Positions 31,587 through 41,098 are shown, counted from the first letter of the stretch. The stretch is 64,000 nt of DNA from Limivivens sp034101475 (GCA_034101475.1 JAXEJQ010000007.1:6748-70747), one strand, 5' to 3'. Notes: generated by a model from the letters alone, not told the origin. Numbers and translations: made by a program.

Positions 31587-32638
31587 GATTCTTCCTCGCT
31601 TTCTTCTTTCTCCATAAAGCTTCGTCTGAGCTGACCGCAGGCGCCGTTGATGTCCCGCCCCATTTCTCTTCTAATAGTAACATTAATTCCGTAATTTTCA
31701 AGTTTATTTTTGAAATTCAAAATTGTTTTTTTATCGGACTGCACATAATCCCGTTCCTTAATGGGGTTTACCGGAATCAGGTTGATATGGCAGTTCAGCC
31801 CTGCCACCAGAGCGGCAAGTCCTTTCGCATCCTCCTTCGTATCATTGACGCCTCCTACCAGACTGTATTCAAAGGTCAGTCTGCGTCCGGTTTTCTGGTA
31901 ATAATAGCGGCAGGCGTCCAGCACCTCAGACAGTTCAAACCGGTTGGCCACCGGCATCAGCGCTTTCCGTTTTTCCTGGCTGGAAGCGTGCAGGGACAGA
32001 GCCAGCGTAATCTGGAGCTCTTCCTCCGCCAGCTGCCGGATCTGAGGAACCAGTCCGCAGGTGGAAAGGGTGATGTTCCTCTGGCTGATATTCAGACCAT
32101 GGGAATCGCTGAGCATACTGATAAATTTCCGGACATTCTCGTAATTATCCAGGGGTTCTCCCGTCCCCATCAACACCAGATTGGAAACCCGTTCCCCGGA
32201 AAACTTCTGAATCCGGTATACCTGATCCAGAAGCTCCCCCACCGTCAGGTTCCGCTGAAGTCCTCCGATGGTGGAGGCGCAGAACCGGCAGCCCATCCGG
32301 CAGCCGGCCTGAGAGGAAATGCATACGGAATTTCCGTGATGATATTTCATCAGAACGCTCTCAATCACATGCCCGTCATGGAGGCGGAACAGATATTTCT
32401 GTGTTCCGTCAATCTGAGAAGTCAGAACCTCTACAGGCTCCAGACAGGTAAAGCTGCACTGCTCTGCCAGCTTCGCCCGCAGTCCTGCGGAAAGATTGGT
32501 CATTTCCCCGAAGCTTTCCGCCAGCTTCTCATGGATCCACTGGTACACCTGCTTCGCCCGGAACGATTTTTCTCCCATACCGGTCAGCAGCTCCTGCATT
32601 TCCTCATAATTCAAAGATTTGATATCTGTTTTTATCAT
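31583..32638 (-). CDS. rlmN: 23S rRNA A2503 / tRNA A37 C2-methyltransferase RlmN
   Basis: Radical SAM enzyme putting a methyl group on C2 of A2503 in 23S rRNA and A37 in some tRNAs. 351 residues. The cluster motif C-x3-C-x2-C is seen in 'QAGCRMGCRFCASTIGG'; further motifs are 'NLVLMGTGEPLDNYENV' and 'ITLSTCGLVPQI'. One methyl-carrying Cys is in the C-terminal 'DINGACGQLR', the other in 'ISTCG'-type loop; these match the RlmN pattern. It is distinguished from Cfr by close similarity to RlmN spacing and by its place in the rsmB-rlmN-prpC operon. Confidence 0.96.
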   Translation of the reverse strand: MIKTDIKSLNYEEMQELLTGMGEKSFRAKQVYQWIHEKLAESFGEMTNLSAGLRAKLAEQCSFTCLEPVEVLTSQIDGTQKYLFRLHDGHVIESVLMKYHHGNSVCISSQAGCRMGCRFCASTIGGLQRNLTVGELLDQVYRIQKFSGERVSNLVLMGTGEPLDNYENVRKFISMLSDSHGLNISQRNITLSTCGLVPQIRQLAEEELQITLALSLHASSQEKRKALMPVANRFELSEVLDACRYYYQKTGRRLTFEYSLVGGVNDTKEDAKGLAALVAGLNCHINLIPVNPIKERDYVQSDKKTILNFKNKLENYGINVTIRREMGRDINGACGQLRRSFMEKEESEEES

Positions 32639-33996
32639 GAACCAGTCCTCTTCAGCCTTGCCAGGAAAAATCCGTCAGATTTATGTATGCCCGGCAAAAG
32701 CTGGATATATCCTGCCTGGGTTGTTTTGCTTCTCAGCTCCTCACTGATGTAAGGATCAATGCTCTCCAGTTTAAAGGGATAATGCTCCAGAAACCACTTC
32801 AGATTACACTGATTTTCCTCCGCTCCGATGGTACAGGTGCTGTAAATCAGCGTACCGCCCACCTTCACATACTGATAAACCGTATCCAGAATCTTTCTCT
32901 GAAGCTTAACGATCTCCGCCTGTTTGGCAGGGGTCATTTTATATTTAATGTCCTGCTTCCGGCCGATGACTCCCAGCCCCGAGCAGGGCAGATCTGCCAG
33001 CAGAATGTCTGCCTTTTCCACCGACGCCGGATAAAAAATCGTGGCGTCCGCCTGAATTGCCCGCATATTGATGATTCCGGTGCGCTCGATGTTTTCCTGC
33101 ATCAGTGCCACCTTATACTCCGTCAGATCCCTGGCCTCCACAAATCCGCTGCCTTTCAGCTTGTCGGCCAGATGAAGTGCCTTTCCTCCCGGTGCTGCAC
33201 AGACATCCATGCAGTAATCTGACCACCTGGGAGCGGCAGCCTCCGCCACCAGCATGGAACTGATATCCTGAACCTGAATCCAGCCTTTTTTGAAGGCCTC
33301 CACTGCCTTCAGATAATTATACCCGCTGATTTCCAGAGCACAGTCCAGATACGGCACCGGTTTTGCCGTGATCCGCTGGGCCTGAAGACTCTCGATAATC
33401 TCCTCTCTGGAAGCTTTGTTCAGGTTGCAGCGGACATAGGTCCGGGGTTCCTCATGGAATGCCCGGCAGATCCGCTCCACTGTTTCAAAGCCGTAAGTCT
33501 CAATCCAGCCCTTCAGAATCCACTCCGGCATGGAATAGGTCACCGACAGATAGGGAATCGCCATGGATTCCCGGTCCGGATAGACCACCTTGTCCAGATT
33601 CCGCGCAATGCTGCGCAGCACGCCGTTGACAAAGCTCTTCAGATTATAAAATCCCTTTCGCTGAGCCAGCTTGACACTCTCATTGCAGACCGCAGAGTCC
33701 GGTACATTGTCCATATATTTCAGCTGATAAACCGACATCCGCAGGATGTTGCGGATCACCGGCTTCATATCGGAAACCTTCACTGTGGAAAACTGATCTA
33801 TGATATAGTCCAGCTGAATCAGATTTTCCAGGGTTCCTTCCGATACCCTGGAAATAAAAGCCCTGTCCCGTTTGTCCAGGAACTGATATTTTTCCAGAAC
33901 ATTTCGCAGAACCACATGGCTGTATTCTTCTTCCTCCATGACTTCCATCAGAACGCCCAGAATAATTTCTCTCAGATTGATGACCTCAGTCGTCAC
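32635..33996 (-). CDS. rsmB: 16S rRNA (cytosine-967-C5)-methyltransferase
   Basis: SAM-dependent m5C methyltransferase acting on C967 of 16S rRNA. 453 residues. The N-terminal 140 residues are a NusB-like RNA-binding domain ('REIILGVLMEVMEEEEYSH', 'KRDRAFISRV'). The methyltransferase part shows 'CMDVCAAPGGKALHLAD', 'DLPCSGLGVIGRKQDIKY' (PCSG Cys) and 'LIYSTCTIGAEENQ' (catalytic Cys). The start is a GTG at 33996 with AGGAGGT 7 bases upstream; it overlaps yugP by 11 bases and rlmN by four. Confidence 0.96.
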   Translation of the reverse strand: MTTEVINLREIILGVLMEVMEEEEYSHVVLRNVLEKYQFLDKRDRAFISRVSEGTLENLIQLDYIIDQFSTVKVSDMKPVIRNILRMSVYQLKYMDNVPDSAVCNESVKLAQRKGFYNLKSFVNGVLRSIARNLDKVVYPDRESMAIPYLSVTYSMPEWILKGWIETYGFETVERICRAFHEEPRTYVRCNLNKASREEIIESLQAQRITAKPVPYLDCALEISGYNYLKAVEAFKKGWIQVQDISSMLVAEAAAPRWSDYCMDVCAAPGGKALHLADKLKGSGFVEARDLTEYKVALMQENIERTGIINMRAIQADATIFYPASVEKADILLADLPCSGLGVIGRKQDIKYKMTPAKQAEIVKLQRKILDTVYQYVKVGGTLIYSTCTIGAEENQCNLKWFLEHYPFKLESIDPYISEELRSKTTQAGYIQLLPGIHKSDGFFLARLKRTGS

Positions 33997-34726
33997 GTCT
34001 TCTACCTCCTGCCAGTATAATCAGACGCAGAAGCTGCAGAATGGAAGATGCCAGAGCCGCCACGTAAGTCAGGGCTGCCGCAGTCAGCACCTTTTTCACA
34101 CCGCTGCTTTCCTTCTCCGTCACAAGCCCCGTCTCACCCAGAATCGTCACAGCCCTTCTGGAAGCGTTGATCTCCACCGGAAGGGTCACAAGCTGGAACA
34201 GGACGGCAAGGCCAAACAGCAGAATCCCGGCTGTCAGAAGAGGCCGGATGGAAAAAATCAGGCCCGCAAAGAAAATCGGCCAGGAAAGCTGGGAGCCGAT
34301 ATTGGCTGCCGGAACCAGAGTGCTGCGAAGTACCAGAGGACCATAGCCCTTCTGATGCTGAATGGCATGGCCGCATTCATGGGCTGCCACCCCCACCGCC
34401 GCCACGGAATCCGACCCGTAGGTACTGTCGGAAAGGCGCAGAACCTTGCTTCTGGGGTCATAATGATCCGTCAGGTTTCCGGAAACTCTCTGAATGGATA
34501 CATCATAAATACCTGCGCTGTGAAGAACCCGCTGGGCAGCCTGGGCTCCGGTCAGCCCGCTCATGCTGCGTACCCTGGAATATTTCGCAAAGGTACTCTT
34601 TACCTTTCCCTGGGCCAGCAGAGACAGAATCAATCCCGCCAGAACCAGCAGATAAGTCCAGTCAAAATAGTAGCCTCCCCGGCCATATCCATAGCCCAGG
34701 TAGGAATTCGCATAGCTTAACAACAT
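33986..34726 (-). CDS. yugP: Membrane zinc metallopeptidase, YugP type
   Basis: Predicted neutral zinc metallopeptidase of the Zn_peptidase_2 family, 246 residues. One N-terminal helix (about 22-38), the zinc motif 'VGVAAHECGHAIQHQKGY' (HExxH variant HECGH), then two or three more helices in the C-terminal half ('IGSQLSWPIFFAGLIFSI', 'LLTAGILLFGLAVLFQLVTL', 'LTYVAALASSILQLLRLI'). The stretch 'ITLPVEINASRRA' region ('VTLPVEINASRRAVTIL') is typical of the family. It is located between fmt and rsmB, overlapping both (10 and 11 bases), which is a usual site in Clostridia. Physiological substrate unknown. Confidence 0.9.
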   Translation of the reverse strand: MLLSYANSYLGYGYGRGGYYFDWTYLLVLAGLILSLLAQGKVKSTFAKYSRVRSMSGLTGAQAAQRVLHSAGIYDVSIQRVSGNLTDHYDPRSKVLRLSDSTYGSDSVAAVGVAAHECGHAIQHQKGYGPLVLRSTLVPAANIGSQLSWPIFFAGLIFSIRPLLTAGILLFGLAVLFQLVTLPVEINASRRAVTILGETGLVTEKESSGVKKVLTAAALTYVAALASSILQLLRLIILAGGRRRDD

Positions 34727-35649
34727 AAAACGGTTCCCTCCTCAATGGAATACCCGCGAAGAAATGCTGCCGTGTCCATCCGTTTCTTGCCTTCAAGCTG
34801 AAGCTCCTCAATCTGAAGGATCCCCTCTCCGGTCTGGATCAGAAGCTGCCCTCCGGATGCCTGCAGAACGGTCCCCGGCTCTCTGGCCGTCACACCCTCC
34901 AACACCCTGGCTTTCCAGATTTTCAGGGTTTTCCCTTGAATATGGGTATAGGCGCTGGGCCAGGGATTCAGTCCCCGGATCAGCCGCTCAATCCGGAAGG
35001 CATCCTCCGTCCAGTCGATTTCCCCCATATCCTTTGTCAGCATTTTCGCGTATTCAGTGGTGGTATCCCCCTGCTTCTCAGGGACAATGGTTCCTGCCTC
35101 CAGCCCTTCCAGGGTTTCAATCAGAAGCTCTGCACCGGCCCGGGACAGCTTCTCAAACAGACTGCCGCCCGTTTCCTCCGGGCCGATGGGCACCACCGTT
35201 TTCAGTAACATATCGCCGGTATCCAGCCCGGCATCCATCTGCATGGTGGTGACACCGGACTCCCGCTCGCCTTCTATGACCGCCCATTGGATCGGCGCCG
35301 CTCCCCGGTATTTCGGAAGCAGTGACGCGTGAACATTGACACAGCCATATTTCGGCATATCCAGAATCGCCCGGGGAATGATCTGCCCGAAGGCAACCAC
35401 CACGATCACATCCGCACCGATGGTTTTTAAGGTCTCAATAAACTCCGGATCCCGGACCTTTTTCGGCTGGTATACAGGAATATTTTCCCTCACGGCCACT
35501 TCTTTCACCGGAGTGAACTGCATGGCCTTTCCTCTTCCCTTCGGCTTATCCGGCTGCGTAACCACTGCAGCTACCTCATGTCCGGAAGCAATCAGGGCTT
35601 CCAGAGTCCCCACGGAAAAGTCCGGAGTTCCCATAAAAACAACTTTCAT
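34717..35649 (-). CDS. fmt: Methionyl-tRNA formyltransferase
   Basis: Formylates initiator Met-tRNA using 10-formyl-tetrahydrofolate. 310 residues, normal length. N-terminal Rossmann-like domain: 'VVFMGTPDFSVGTLEALI', 'VVTQPDKPKGRGK', 'VVVAFGQIIP', and the catalytic region 'VNVHASLLPKYRGAAPIQWA' (Asn, His) followed by 'TTMQMDAGLDTGDML' (Asp). The C-terminal OB-like domain begins near 'IRGLNPWPSAYT'. AAGGAG precedes the ATG. def lies 37 bases upstream; the two enzymes add and remove the same formyl group. Confidence 0.97.
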   Translation of the reverse strand: MKVVFMGTPDFSVGTLEALIASGHEVAAVVTQPDKPKGRGKAMQFTPVKEVAVRENIPVYQPKKVRDPEFIETLKTIGADVIVVVAFGQIIPRAILDMPKYGCVNVHASLLPKYRGAAPIQWAVIEGERESGVTTMQMDAGLDTGDMLLKTVVPIGPEETGGSLFEKLSRAGAELLIETLEGLEAGTIVPEKQGDTTTEYAKMLTKDMGEIDWTEDAFRIERLIRGLNPWPSAYTHIQGKTLKIWKARVLEGVTAREPGTVLQASGGQLLIQTGEGILQIEELQLEGKKRMDTAAFLRGYSIEEGTVLCC

Positions 35650-35686
35650 ATTCTGCTCTCCTTATTCTGCCGGTATCTGTCCCGTC

Positions 35687-36160
35687 TTATTCCTCTTCCT
35701 CTTCGGATCCGTCAAAGAGCTCACCCTCCACATGGGTGACAAACATAATGCCGTCCAGATGTTCACATTCATGGCAGATCGCCCGGGCCAGAAGCTCCGT
35801 TCCCTCCAGAATGTACTCTTCCATATTTTCATTCAGGGCTTTTACCTTTACATAATTCGGCCTGGTCACCTGACCATACTGGCCCGGAAGGCTTAAGCAT
35901 CCCTCATTCCCGGTCTGTTCTCCGGAAGTTTCCAGAATTTCCGGATTGATCAGCACATGAGGGGTACCATCGGTGTCAATCACACAGAGCCTTTTCAGAA
36001 TCCCTACCTGGGAAGCCGCCAGGCCAACGCCGCAGCCATCGTACATGGTATCAAACATATCGCCGATCAGCTCCTTCAGCCGCGGAGTCATCTTTTCCAC
36101 CGGTCTGCATTTTTTCTCCAAAACCGCATCACCCATAATTCTGATTTTTCTCAAAGCCAT
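35687..36160 (-). CDS. def: Peptide deformylase
   Basis: Metalloenzyme removing the formyl group from nascent proteins. 157 residues. The three motifs are intact: 'GVGLAASQVG' (motif 1, GxGxAAxQ), 'EGCLSLPGQYG' (motif 2, EGCLS with metal Cys) and 'ICHECEHLDGIMF' (motif 3, HExxH variant HECEH). The longer open frame to 36238 is not supported; GGAGG stands before ATG 36160 and the protein opens MALRKIRIMGDAVLEK as expected. It sits between priA and fmt. Confidence 0.97.
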   Translation of the reverse strand: MALRKIRIMGDAVLEKKCRPVEKMTPRLKELIGDMFDTMYDGCGVGLAASQVGILKRLCVIDTDGTPHVLINPEILETSGEQTGNEGCLSLPGQYGQVTRPNYVKVKALNENMEEYILEGTELLARAICHECEHLDGIMFVTHVEGELFDGSEEEEE

Positions 36161-36244
36161 ATTTTTTCCTCCATCTTTTCTGCTGTAAAGTTTCTTCTGT
36201 ATTCCCGCCCGGGGGCCTGTCATCCTGTTCAGAAGCACAATGTG

Positions 36245-38464
36245 TCAGCATCGTTCAAACTGCACCGTAATCTTCTGAAATCCTTCGTTAATCTCCATAT
36301 ACTGCTCCGCCTTTGCCTTCAGCATGGTCAGAACCCGTTCCTCTTCCTGTTTGACATAGATGACCTTCCGGTAAACATCGTTGATCTTCGCCACATTTTC
36401 GTCTGCGGGGCCAATGATTCCCGCCTGATACCTGCCCGCCAGGCGGTCCAGAAATTTTTTCAGGTAATTCATGGCCAGCTCCAGATAATCCTCTTCCCCG
36501 CAGCTTCCGTGAATCGCCATCATGGATCCTGCCGGCGGATAACCGGAAATTTTCCGGTACAGGATTTCCTGCTGATAAAAACTTTCATAATCCTGCCGGA
36601 CCGCCGCCTGGATACTGTAATGCTCCGGGTCATAGGTCTGGATCACAACCTTTCCGGGCTCCTTTCCCCTGCCGGCTCTGCCGGCCGCCTGGGTCAGAAG
36701 CTGAAAGGTCCGCTCTGCCGCCCGGTAATCACTGGCATGCAGAGACATATCCGCCGCCAGAATCCCTACCAGTGTCACCCCCGGAAAATCATGACCCTTT
36801 ACGATCATCTGGGTGCCGATCAGAATATCTGCCTCCCGGTCTGCAAAGGCCGAAAGGATTTTTTCGTGTCCATCCTTCTCTCTGGTGGTATCCAGATCCA
36901 TCCGCAGAATCCGCGCCTGGGGAAATTCCCGCTGCACCAGTTCCTCTGCCTGCTGTGTGCCGATCCCGAAGCTCCGCAGAAATCCGGATCCGCAGGAGGG
37001 ACAGCAGCCCGGATTGTCCGTCTCGTAGCCGCAGTAATGGCAGACCAGACGGCCATTCCGGTGAAGAGACAGCGACACATCACAGTGGGGACATTTGATC
37101 ACGGTTCCGCAGGAACGGCAGGACAGAAATCCCGCATACCCCCGCCGGTTCAGAAACAGCATGATCTGCTGCTTTTTCCCCAGGGCCTCCGCCATCTCTT
37201 CCTTCAGCCTTTCGCTCAGGATGGAACGGTTCCCCCTGGCAAGCTCCGTCCTCAAATCAGCCATCAGAACGGTGGGGAGGCTTCGTTTTTCTACTCTTTC
37301 CTCTATGGTAAACAGCGTATAAACACCGTTTTTTGCTTTGTAATAGGCTTCCAGGGAGGGTGTTGCGCTTCCCATGACCACCCTGGCTCCTTCCAGTTCT
37401 CCCCGTTTCACAGCGACCTCTCTCGCCAGATAGCGCGGAACGGTTTCACTTTTATAGGAGGTTTCATGCTCCTCATCCACAATGATAATTCCCAGATTGG
37501 GAAAGGGGGCGAACAAGGCAGACCGGGGGCCGATGATCACATCGATCAGTCCCTTCCTCGCCCGCTCGTACTGGTCATAGCGTTCCCCTTTTGACAGTCT
37601 GGAATTCAAAATGGAAATTCTCGCCCCGAATCTCCGGTAAAACCGGATCACCGTCTGGTAGGTCAGGGCAATCTCCGGAATCAGTACAATGGCCTGCTGC
37701 CCTTTCTCAATGGCATGGGCAATCAGCTCCATATAAATCTCGGTTTTGCCGCAGCCGGTGACCCCATGAATCAGATAAGGCCTGGCCTGGGGATCATCCC
37801 ACCGGCTCACAACGGCATCCACCACCGCCTGCTGCGCCCGGTTTAATACCAGCCGCGGACCGGTACCTCCTTCCAGATGGATGGGATTGCGGTAAACCTG
37901 CACGGTCTCCCGCCGGATGAGTCCCATTTCCTCCAGCGCCCGAATCACCGGCGCCGTAATATTCAGCTTTTTCGTCACCAGCTCCATGGGCAGCTCCCGC
38001 TCCGCCAGCAGAGCCTCCAGAAGCCTGGCCCTGGCCAGCTGATGCTTCTTCTGAAACAGGGAGAGCTTTTCTGCGGCCTCTTCCGCAGAGGCCGTCAGAA
38101 CCAGGCTCGTCTTCGCCTTCGCTTTTTCCTTCTTTTTCACCGGAATGACCGTTTTCAGAGCCTGAATCATGGTAGAGCCATAATATTCCCGGATCCAGGA
38201 AGCCAGTGCAATCAGCCTGGACTCCACGCCCACCCCCTCTGTGGACAGCTCCAGAATCTCCTTGATCCGGCCGGGATCGATCTCCGGCCGGTCTGTCAGT
38301 TCCGTAATGTAGCCCAGAATCTGACGTCCGCCTTTCCCGAAGGGAATTTTCACCACCATTCCGGGCTCAGCTTGCGCCTGAAGCCCTTCCGGAATCCGGT
38401 ACTGAAAGGTCCGGTCCAGACTTTCCTGGGTAATATCTACAATCACATTCGCGTACAGGGCCAC
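36245..38464 (-). CDS. priA: Primosomal replication restart helicase PriA
   Basis: 3'-5' DNA helicase that reloads the replisome at stalled forks. 739 residues. The N-terminal 3'-DNA-binding domain ('YANVIVDITQESLDRTFQY', 'GMVVKIPFGKGGRQ') leads to helicase motifs 'HGVTGCGKTEIYMEL' (Walker A), 'IIVDEEHETSYK' (DEEH box), 'VMGSATPSLE'. The zinc region has four CxxC pairs ('SCRSCGTVIKCPHC', 'CHYCG', 'CCPSCG'). Late motifs are 'DADILIGTQMIVKGHDFPG' type and 'QAAGRAGRG'. GTG start with GGGAGGAG just upstream. murE precedes it by 31 bases. Confidence 0.96.
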   Translation of the reverse strand: MALYANVIVDITQESLDRTFQYRIPEGLQAQAEPGMVVKIPFGKGGRQILGYITELTDRPEIDPGRIKEILELSTEGVGVESRLIALASWIREYYGSTMIQALKTVIPVKKKEKAKAKTSLVLTASAEEAAEKLSLFQKKHQLARARLLEALLAERELPMELVTKKLNITAPVIRALEEMGLIRRETVQVYRNPIHLEGGTGPRLVLNRAQQAVVDAVVSRWDDPQARPYLIHGVTGCGKTEIYMELIAHAIEKGQQAIVLIPEIALTYQTVIRFYRRFGARISILNSRLSKGERYDQYERARKGLIDVIIGPRSALFAPFPNLGIIIVDEEHETSYKSETVPRYLAREVAVKRGELEGARVVMGSATPSLEAYYKAKNGVYTLFTIEERVEKRSLPTVLMADLRTELARGNRSILSERLKEEMAEALGKKQQIMLFLNRRGYAGFLSCRSCGTVIKCPHCDVSLSLHRNGRLVCHYCGYETDNPGCCPSCGSGFLRSFGIGTQQAEELVQREFPQARILRMDLDTTREKDGHEKILSAFADREADILIGTQMIVKGHDFPGVTLVGILAADMSLHASDYRAAERTFQLLTQAAGRAGRGKEPGKVVIQTYDPEHYSIQAAVRQDYESFYQQEILYRKISGYPPAGSMMAIHGSCGEEDYLELAMNYLKKFLDRLAGRYQAGIIGPADENVAKINDVYRKVIYVKQEEERVLTMLKAKAEQYMEINEGFQKITVQFERC

Positions 38465-38495
38465 TTACTCCTCCCTTTCTTTCCGGCCTGTTTTC

Positions 38496-39977
38496 TCATT
38501 TCCGGCAGGCCGCCCGCTTCTGATCCTCTTCCAGGATCTCCCGGATCAGCTCCCGCTCATCCATATGATACTTGACGCCTTTAATCTCCTGATAGTCCTC
38601 ATGACCCTTGCCTGCCAGTACAATCACATCACCGGGCTGTCCGTGATGGATAGCATAGGCAATAGCCTCCTTCCGGTCCACGATCTTGATGTATTTTCCA
38701 TCCGTTTCCTTCATTCCCTGCTCGATATCCTCCAGAATGGCCTCCGGCTCCTCAAACCGGGGATTATCCGAGGTAATAATGGTGAAATCCGCAAGTCTTC
38801 CGGACACATGGGCCATTTCATACCTGCGGTCCTTCGAGCGGTTTCCGCCGCAGCCGAAGAGGCAGACCAGCCTGCCCGGCTGGTACTCCCGCAGAGTCGT
38901 CAGCAAACTCTCCAGGCTCATGGCATTGTGAGCATAATCAATCATCAGCGTAAATTCGTCGGATACCCTGACCATCTCAATCCGGCCCTTCACCTTTGCC
39001 GTCCTCAGTGCCGCCAGAATGTTCTCTCTGTCAACGCCGAAATGGCGGCAGATGGCAATGGCCGTCAGAGAATTATACACGCTGAATTTCCCCGGAATGT
39101 CGATCTCCACATCCAGTTCCAGAAGTCCCTCTGTCCGGTAGGCGATCCCCAGATAACCCGGCCTGGATACCAGCTTCGTGTCCACTGCACGCAGATCTGC
39201 CTTCTCCGAAAAGCCAAAGGTCTCGATCTCACAGGTATGTCCCTCCAGAACCGCCTCCAGATGCTCGTCATCAGCATTGACAATCCCCAGGCGGCACTGT
39301 TTGAACAGCATGCCCTTGCACCGGACATATTCCTCAAAGCTCTGATGCTCCGCCGGGCCGATATGATCCACGCCCAGGTTTGTGAAAATGCCGATTTCAA
39401 ACAGAAACCCTGCGGTGCGGTGCAGCATCAGCCCCTGGGAGGACACCTCCATCACCACACAGTCGCAGCCTTCCTCTGCCATCCGGCTGAAGTATTCCTG
39501 CACCAGCAGGGATTCCGGAGTGGTATTATTGGCCGGAATATGTGTCTCTCCGATAATCACTTCAATGGTCCCGATCAGTCCGACCTTATGGCCTGCAGAC
39601 TCCAGAATGGATTTCACCATATACGTAGTCGTCGTTTTGCCCTTGGTTCCGGTGATACCGATTACTTTCAGCTTTTCAGCCGGATAACCGTACCAGGCCG
39701 CCGCAATCAGTGCCATGGCATAGCGGCTGTCCGCCACCTGAATCACCGTAACCCCCGCCGGAACCTCCACCGGATCCTGAACCACCAAAACCCCTGCGCC
39801 CTTCCCGGCAACCTCCTTTGCATAGGAATGTCCGTCCCGCACAGCTCCTTTAATGCAGAAAAAAAGAGCGCCGGGGACAACCTTCCGGGAATCATTGACA
39901 ATGGCGGATACTTCCACATCGGTATCCCCCTGAACACAGGTATATTCCAATCTTTCCAGTAAATTTGTCAGTTTCAT
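38496..39977 (-). CDS. murE: UDP-MurNAc-L-Ala-D-Glu--meso-diaminopimelate ligase
   Basis: Mur ligase adding the third stem-peptide residue. 493 residues. N-terminal UDP domain includes 'VSAIVNDSRKVVPGALFFC'; the P-loop is 'VIGITGTKGKTTTTYMV'; 'NNTTPESLLVQEYF' and 'EVSSQGLMLHRT' follow; 'DYAHNAMSLESLL' lies in the C-terminal domain. The diagnostic loop reads 'TSDNPRFEEPEAI': DNPR is the pattern for meso-diaminopimelate rather than lysine. The open frame reaches 40016, but GGAGG stands before ATG 39977. In this genome murE lies next to priA instead of inside the dcw cluster. Confidence 0.95.
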   Translation of the reverse strand: MKLTNLLERLEYTCVQGDTDVEVSAIVNDSRKVVPGALFFCIKGAVRDGHSYAKEVAGKGAGVLVVQDPVEVPAGVTVIQVADSRYAMALIAAAWYGYPAEKLKVIGITGTKGKTTTTYMVKSILESAGHKVGLIGTIEVIIGETHIPANNTTPESLLVQEYFSRMAEEGCDCVVMEVSSQGLMLHRTAGFLFEIGIFTNLGVDHIGPAEHQSFEEYVRCKGMLFKQCRLGIVNADDEHLEAVLEGHTCEIETFGFSEKADLRAVDTKLVSRPGYLGIAYRTEGLLELDVEIDIPGKFSVYNSLTAIAICRHFGVDRENILAALRTAKVKGRIEMVRVSDEFTLMIDYAHNAMSLESLLTTLREYQPGRLVCLFGCGGNRSKDRRYEMAHVSGRLADFTIITSDNPRFEEPEAILEDIEQGMKETDGKYIKIVDRKEAIAYAIHHGQPGDVIVLAGKGHEDYQEIKGVKYHMDERELIREILEEDQKRAACRK

Positions 39978-40006
39978 AAATTCTGCCTCCAATATTCTTA
40001 CCCTAT

Positions 40007-40035
40007 AGAATAACATACTTATGAGAACATTTCAA
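40007..40035 (-). promoter_or_regulatory. murE promoter
   Basis: On the minus strand TTGAAA, 17 bases, TATTCT, 30 bases before the start codon. It probably drives murE and the priA-to-thiN group, since no internal promoter stands out. Confidence 0.55.
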
Positions 40036-40090
40036 CAACTGCGCTTTTCATATTTTGGAACTGTTCAGAGAAGGCTCATTTGTCGGGCAA

Positions 40091-41053
40091 CTATTTTATC
40101 CAGGTAAATCCGGCTCCCGGCACAAGCTCCTGCTCCGAAAACAGGGCTTCCACCGCCTCCAGATAGGCCGGCATGCGCTCTGCCTTCCGGATTTTCTTGG
40201 CATACTTCCGGTTATCCGAAAACACATGGATGCCGTAGCACCAGTATTCCTTCATTTTAAAAAGGGCGTTCTGATCTCCCTGAAAAACCCTCTGATACTC
40301 CGCCAGCAGCCTGTCATGAAAATTCCGGAGTTCCTCCTTTTTTAATCCGCCTTCCCCGCGGATTTCCCGAACCAGTGCCGGATTTCCAAACAGTCCACGG
40401 CCCATCATCACGGCCTCCAGCTCCGGAAAATCCTCCAGAAGCTCCCGGTAATCCCCGGCTGTAAAAATATCTCCGTTATAGCAGACCGGATTTTTGCTGA
40501 TCCGAACCGCCTCCCGAAAGCATTCCCGATCCGGCGTGTTTTTATAATAATCCTTCTGGGACCGGGGATGGATAATCAGTTCATGGATGGGATAGCGGTT
40601 ATATATTTCCATCAATGCGGGAAATTCCCCGGGACTGTCCTTCCCGATCCGGGTTTTTACGGAAATCTTCATATCCAGCCCCGAAAAAACCTGGTCGAAA
40701 AAGGCGTCCAGTTCTTTTGGATTTGCCAGAAATCCGGAGCCCTTTCCCTTGGAAACCACCGTTCGGGAGGGACATCCCAGATTCAGGTTTACCTCCTGGT
40801 AGCCCATTTTCTTCAGTTCCCGTGCCGTTGCCGCAAAGACATCCGCCCGGTTTGTCAGAATCTGCGGAACCAGCGGAATGTCCCGGTTATTCTCCGGGAG
40901 AATATCCCGCAGTTCCTTCGGGTGGAAGCAGACATCCGGACTGGGCGCAATAAAGGGTGTAAAATATTTATCGATCCGTCCGAAACATTCCTGATACAGA
41001 TTCCGGTATACATAGCCTGTAATCCCCTCAAGGGGCGCAAAATAAAATTTCAT
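40091..41053 (-). CDS. tRNA-dihydrouridine synthase
   Basis: Flavin enzyme reducing uridine to dihydrouridine in tRNA. 320 residues. 'MKFYFAPLEGITGYVYR' is the FMN-binding start of the Dus barrel; 'EVNLNLGCPSRTVVSKGKGS' holds the catalytic Cys region, 'ISVKTRIGKDS' the substrate Lys/Arg, 'LIIHPRSQKDYY' the conserved His, and 'CYNGDIFTAGDYRELL' plus 'AVMMGRGLFGNPALV' the phosphate-binding end. Which Dus subfamily and which tRNA position cannot be fixed here. GGAGAG precedes ATG 41053; the frame is open to 41086. It is 45 bases downstream of the DUF362 gene. Confidence 0.93.
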   Translation of the reverse strand: MKFYFAPLEGITGYVYRNLYQECFGRIDKYFTPFIAPSPDVCFHPKELRDILPENNRDIPLVPQILTNRADVFAATARELKKMGYQEVNLNLGCPSRTVVSKGKGSGFLANPKELDAFFDQVFSGLDMKISVKTRIGKDSPGEFPALMEIYNRYPIHELIIHPRSQKDYYKNTPDRECFREAVRISKNPVCYNGDIFTAGDYRELLEDFPELEAVMMGRGLFGNPALVREIRGEGGLKKEELRNFHDRLLAEYQRVFQGDQNALFKMKEYWCYGIHVFSDNRKYAKKIRKAERMPAYLEAVEALFSEQELVPGAGFTWIK

Positions 41054-41098
41054 GTGTACTCTCCGGCCGCGGCTGCAGATCCTCACAGACCGCTTTCT

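Noticed and set aside
35957..37594. 545-residue open frame on the plus strand
   Set aside because: It lies wholly antisense to def and priA, whose motifs are unambiguous; the reading has no recognisable domain or ribosome site.
38565..39962. 465-residue open frame opposite murE
   Set aside because: Antisense shadow of a well-supported Mur ligase; composition is that of reversed coding DNA.
40060..40085. GGCTCATTTGTC near dus as another full repeat unit
   Set aside because: Only 12 bases match and in a changed order, so it is not counted as a complete copy.
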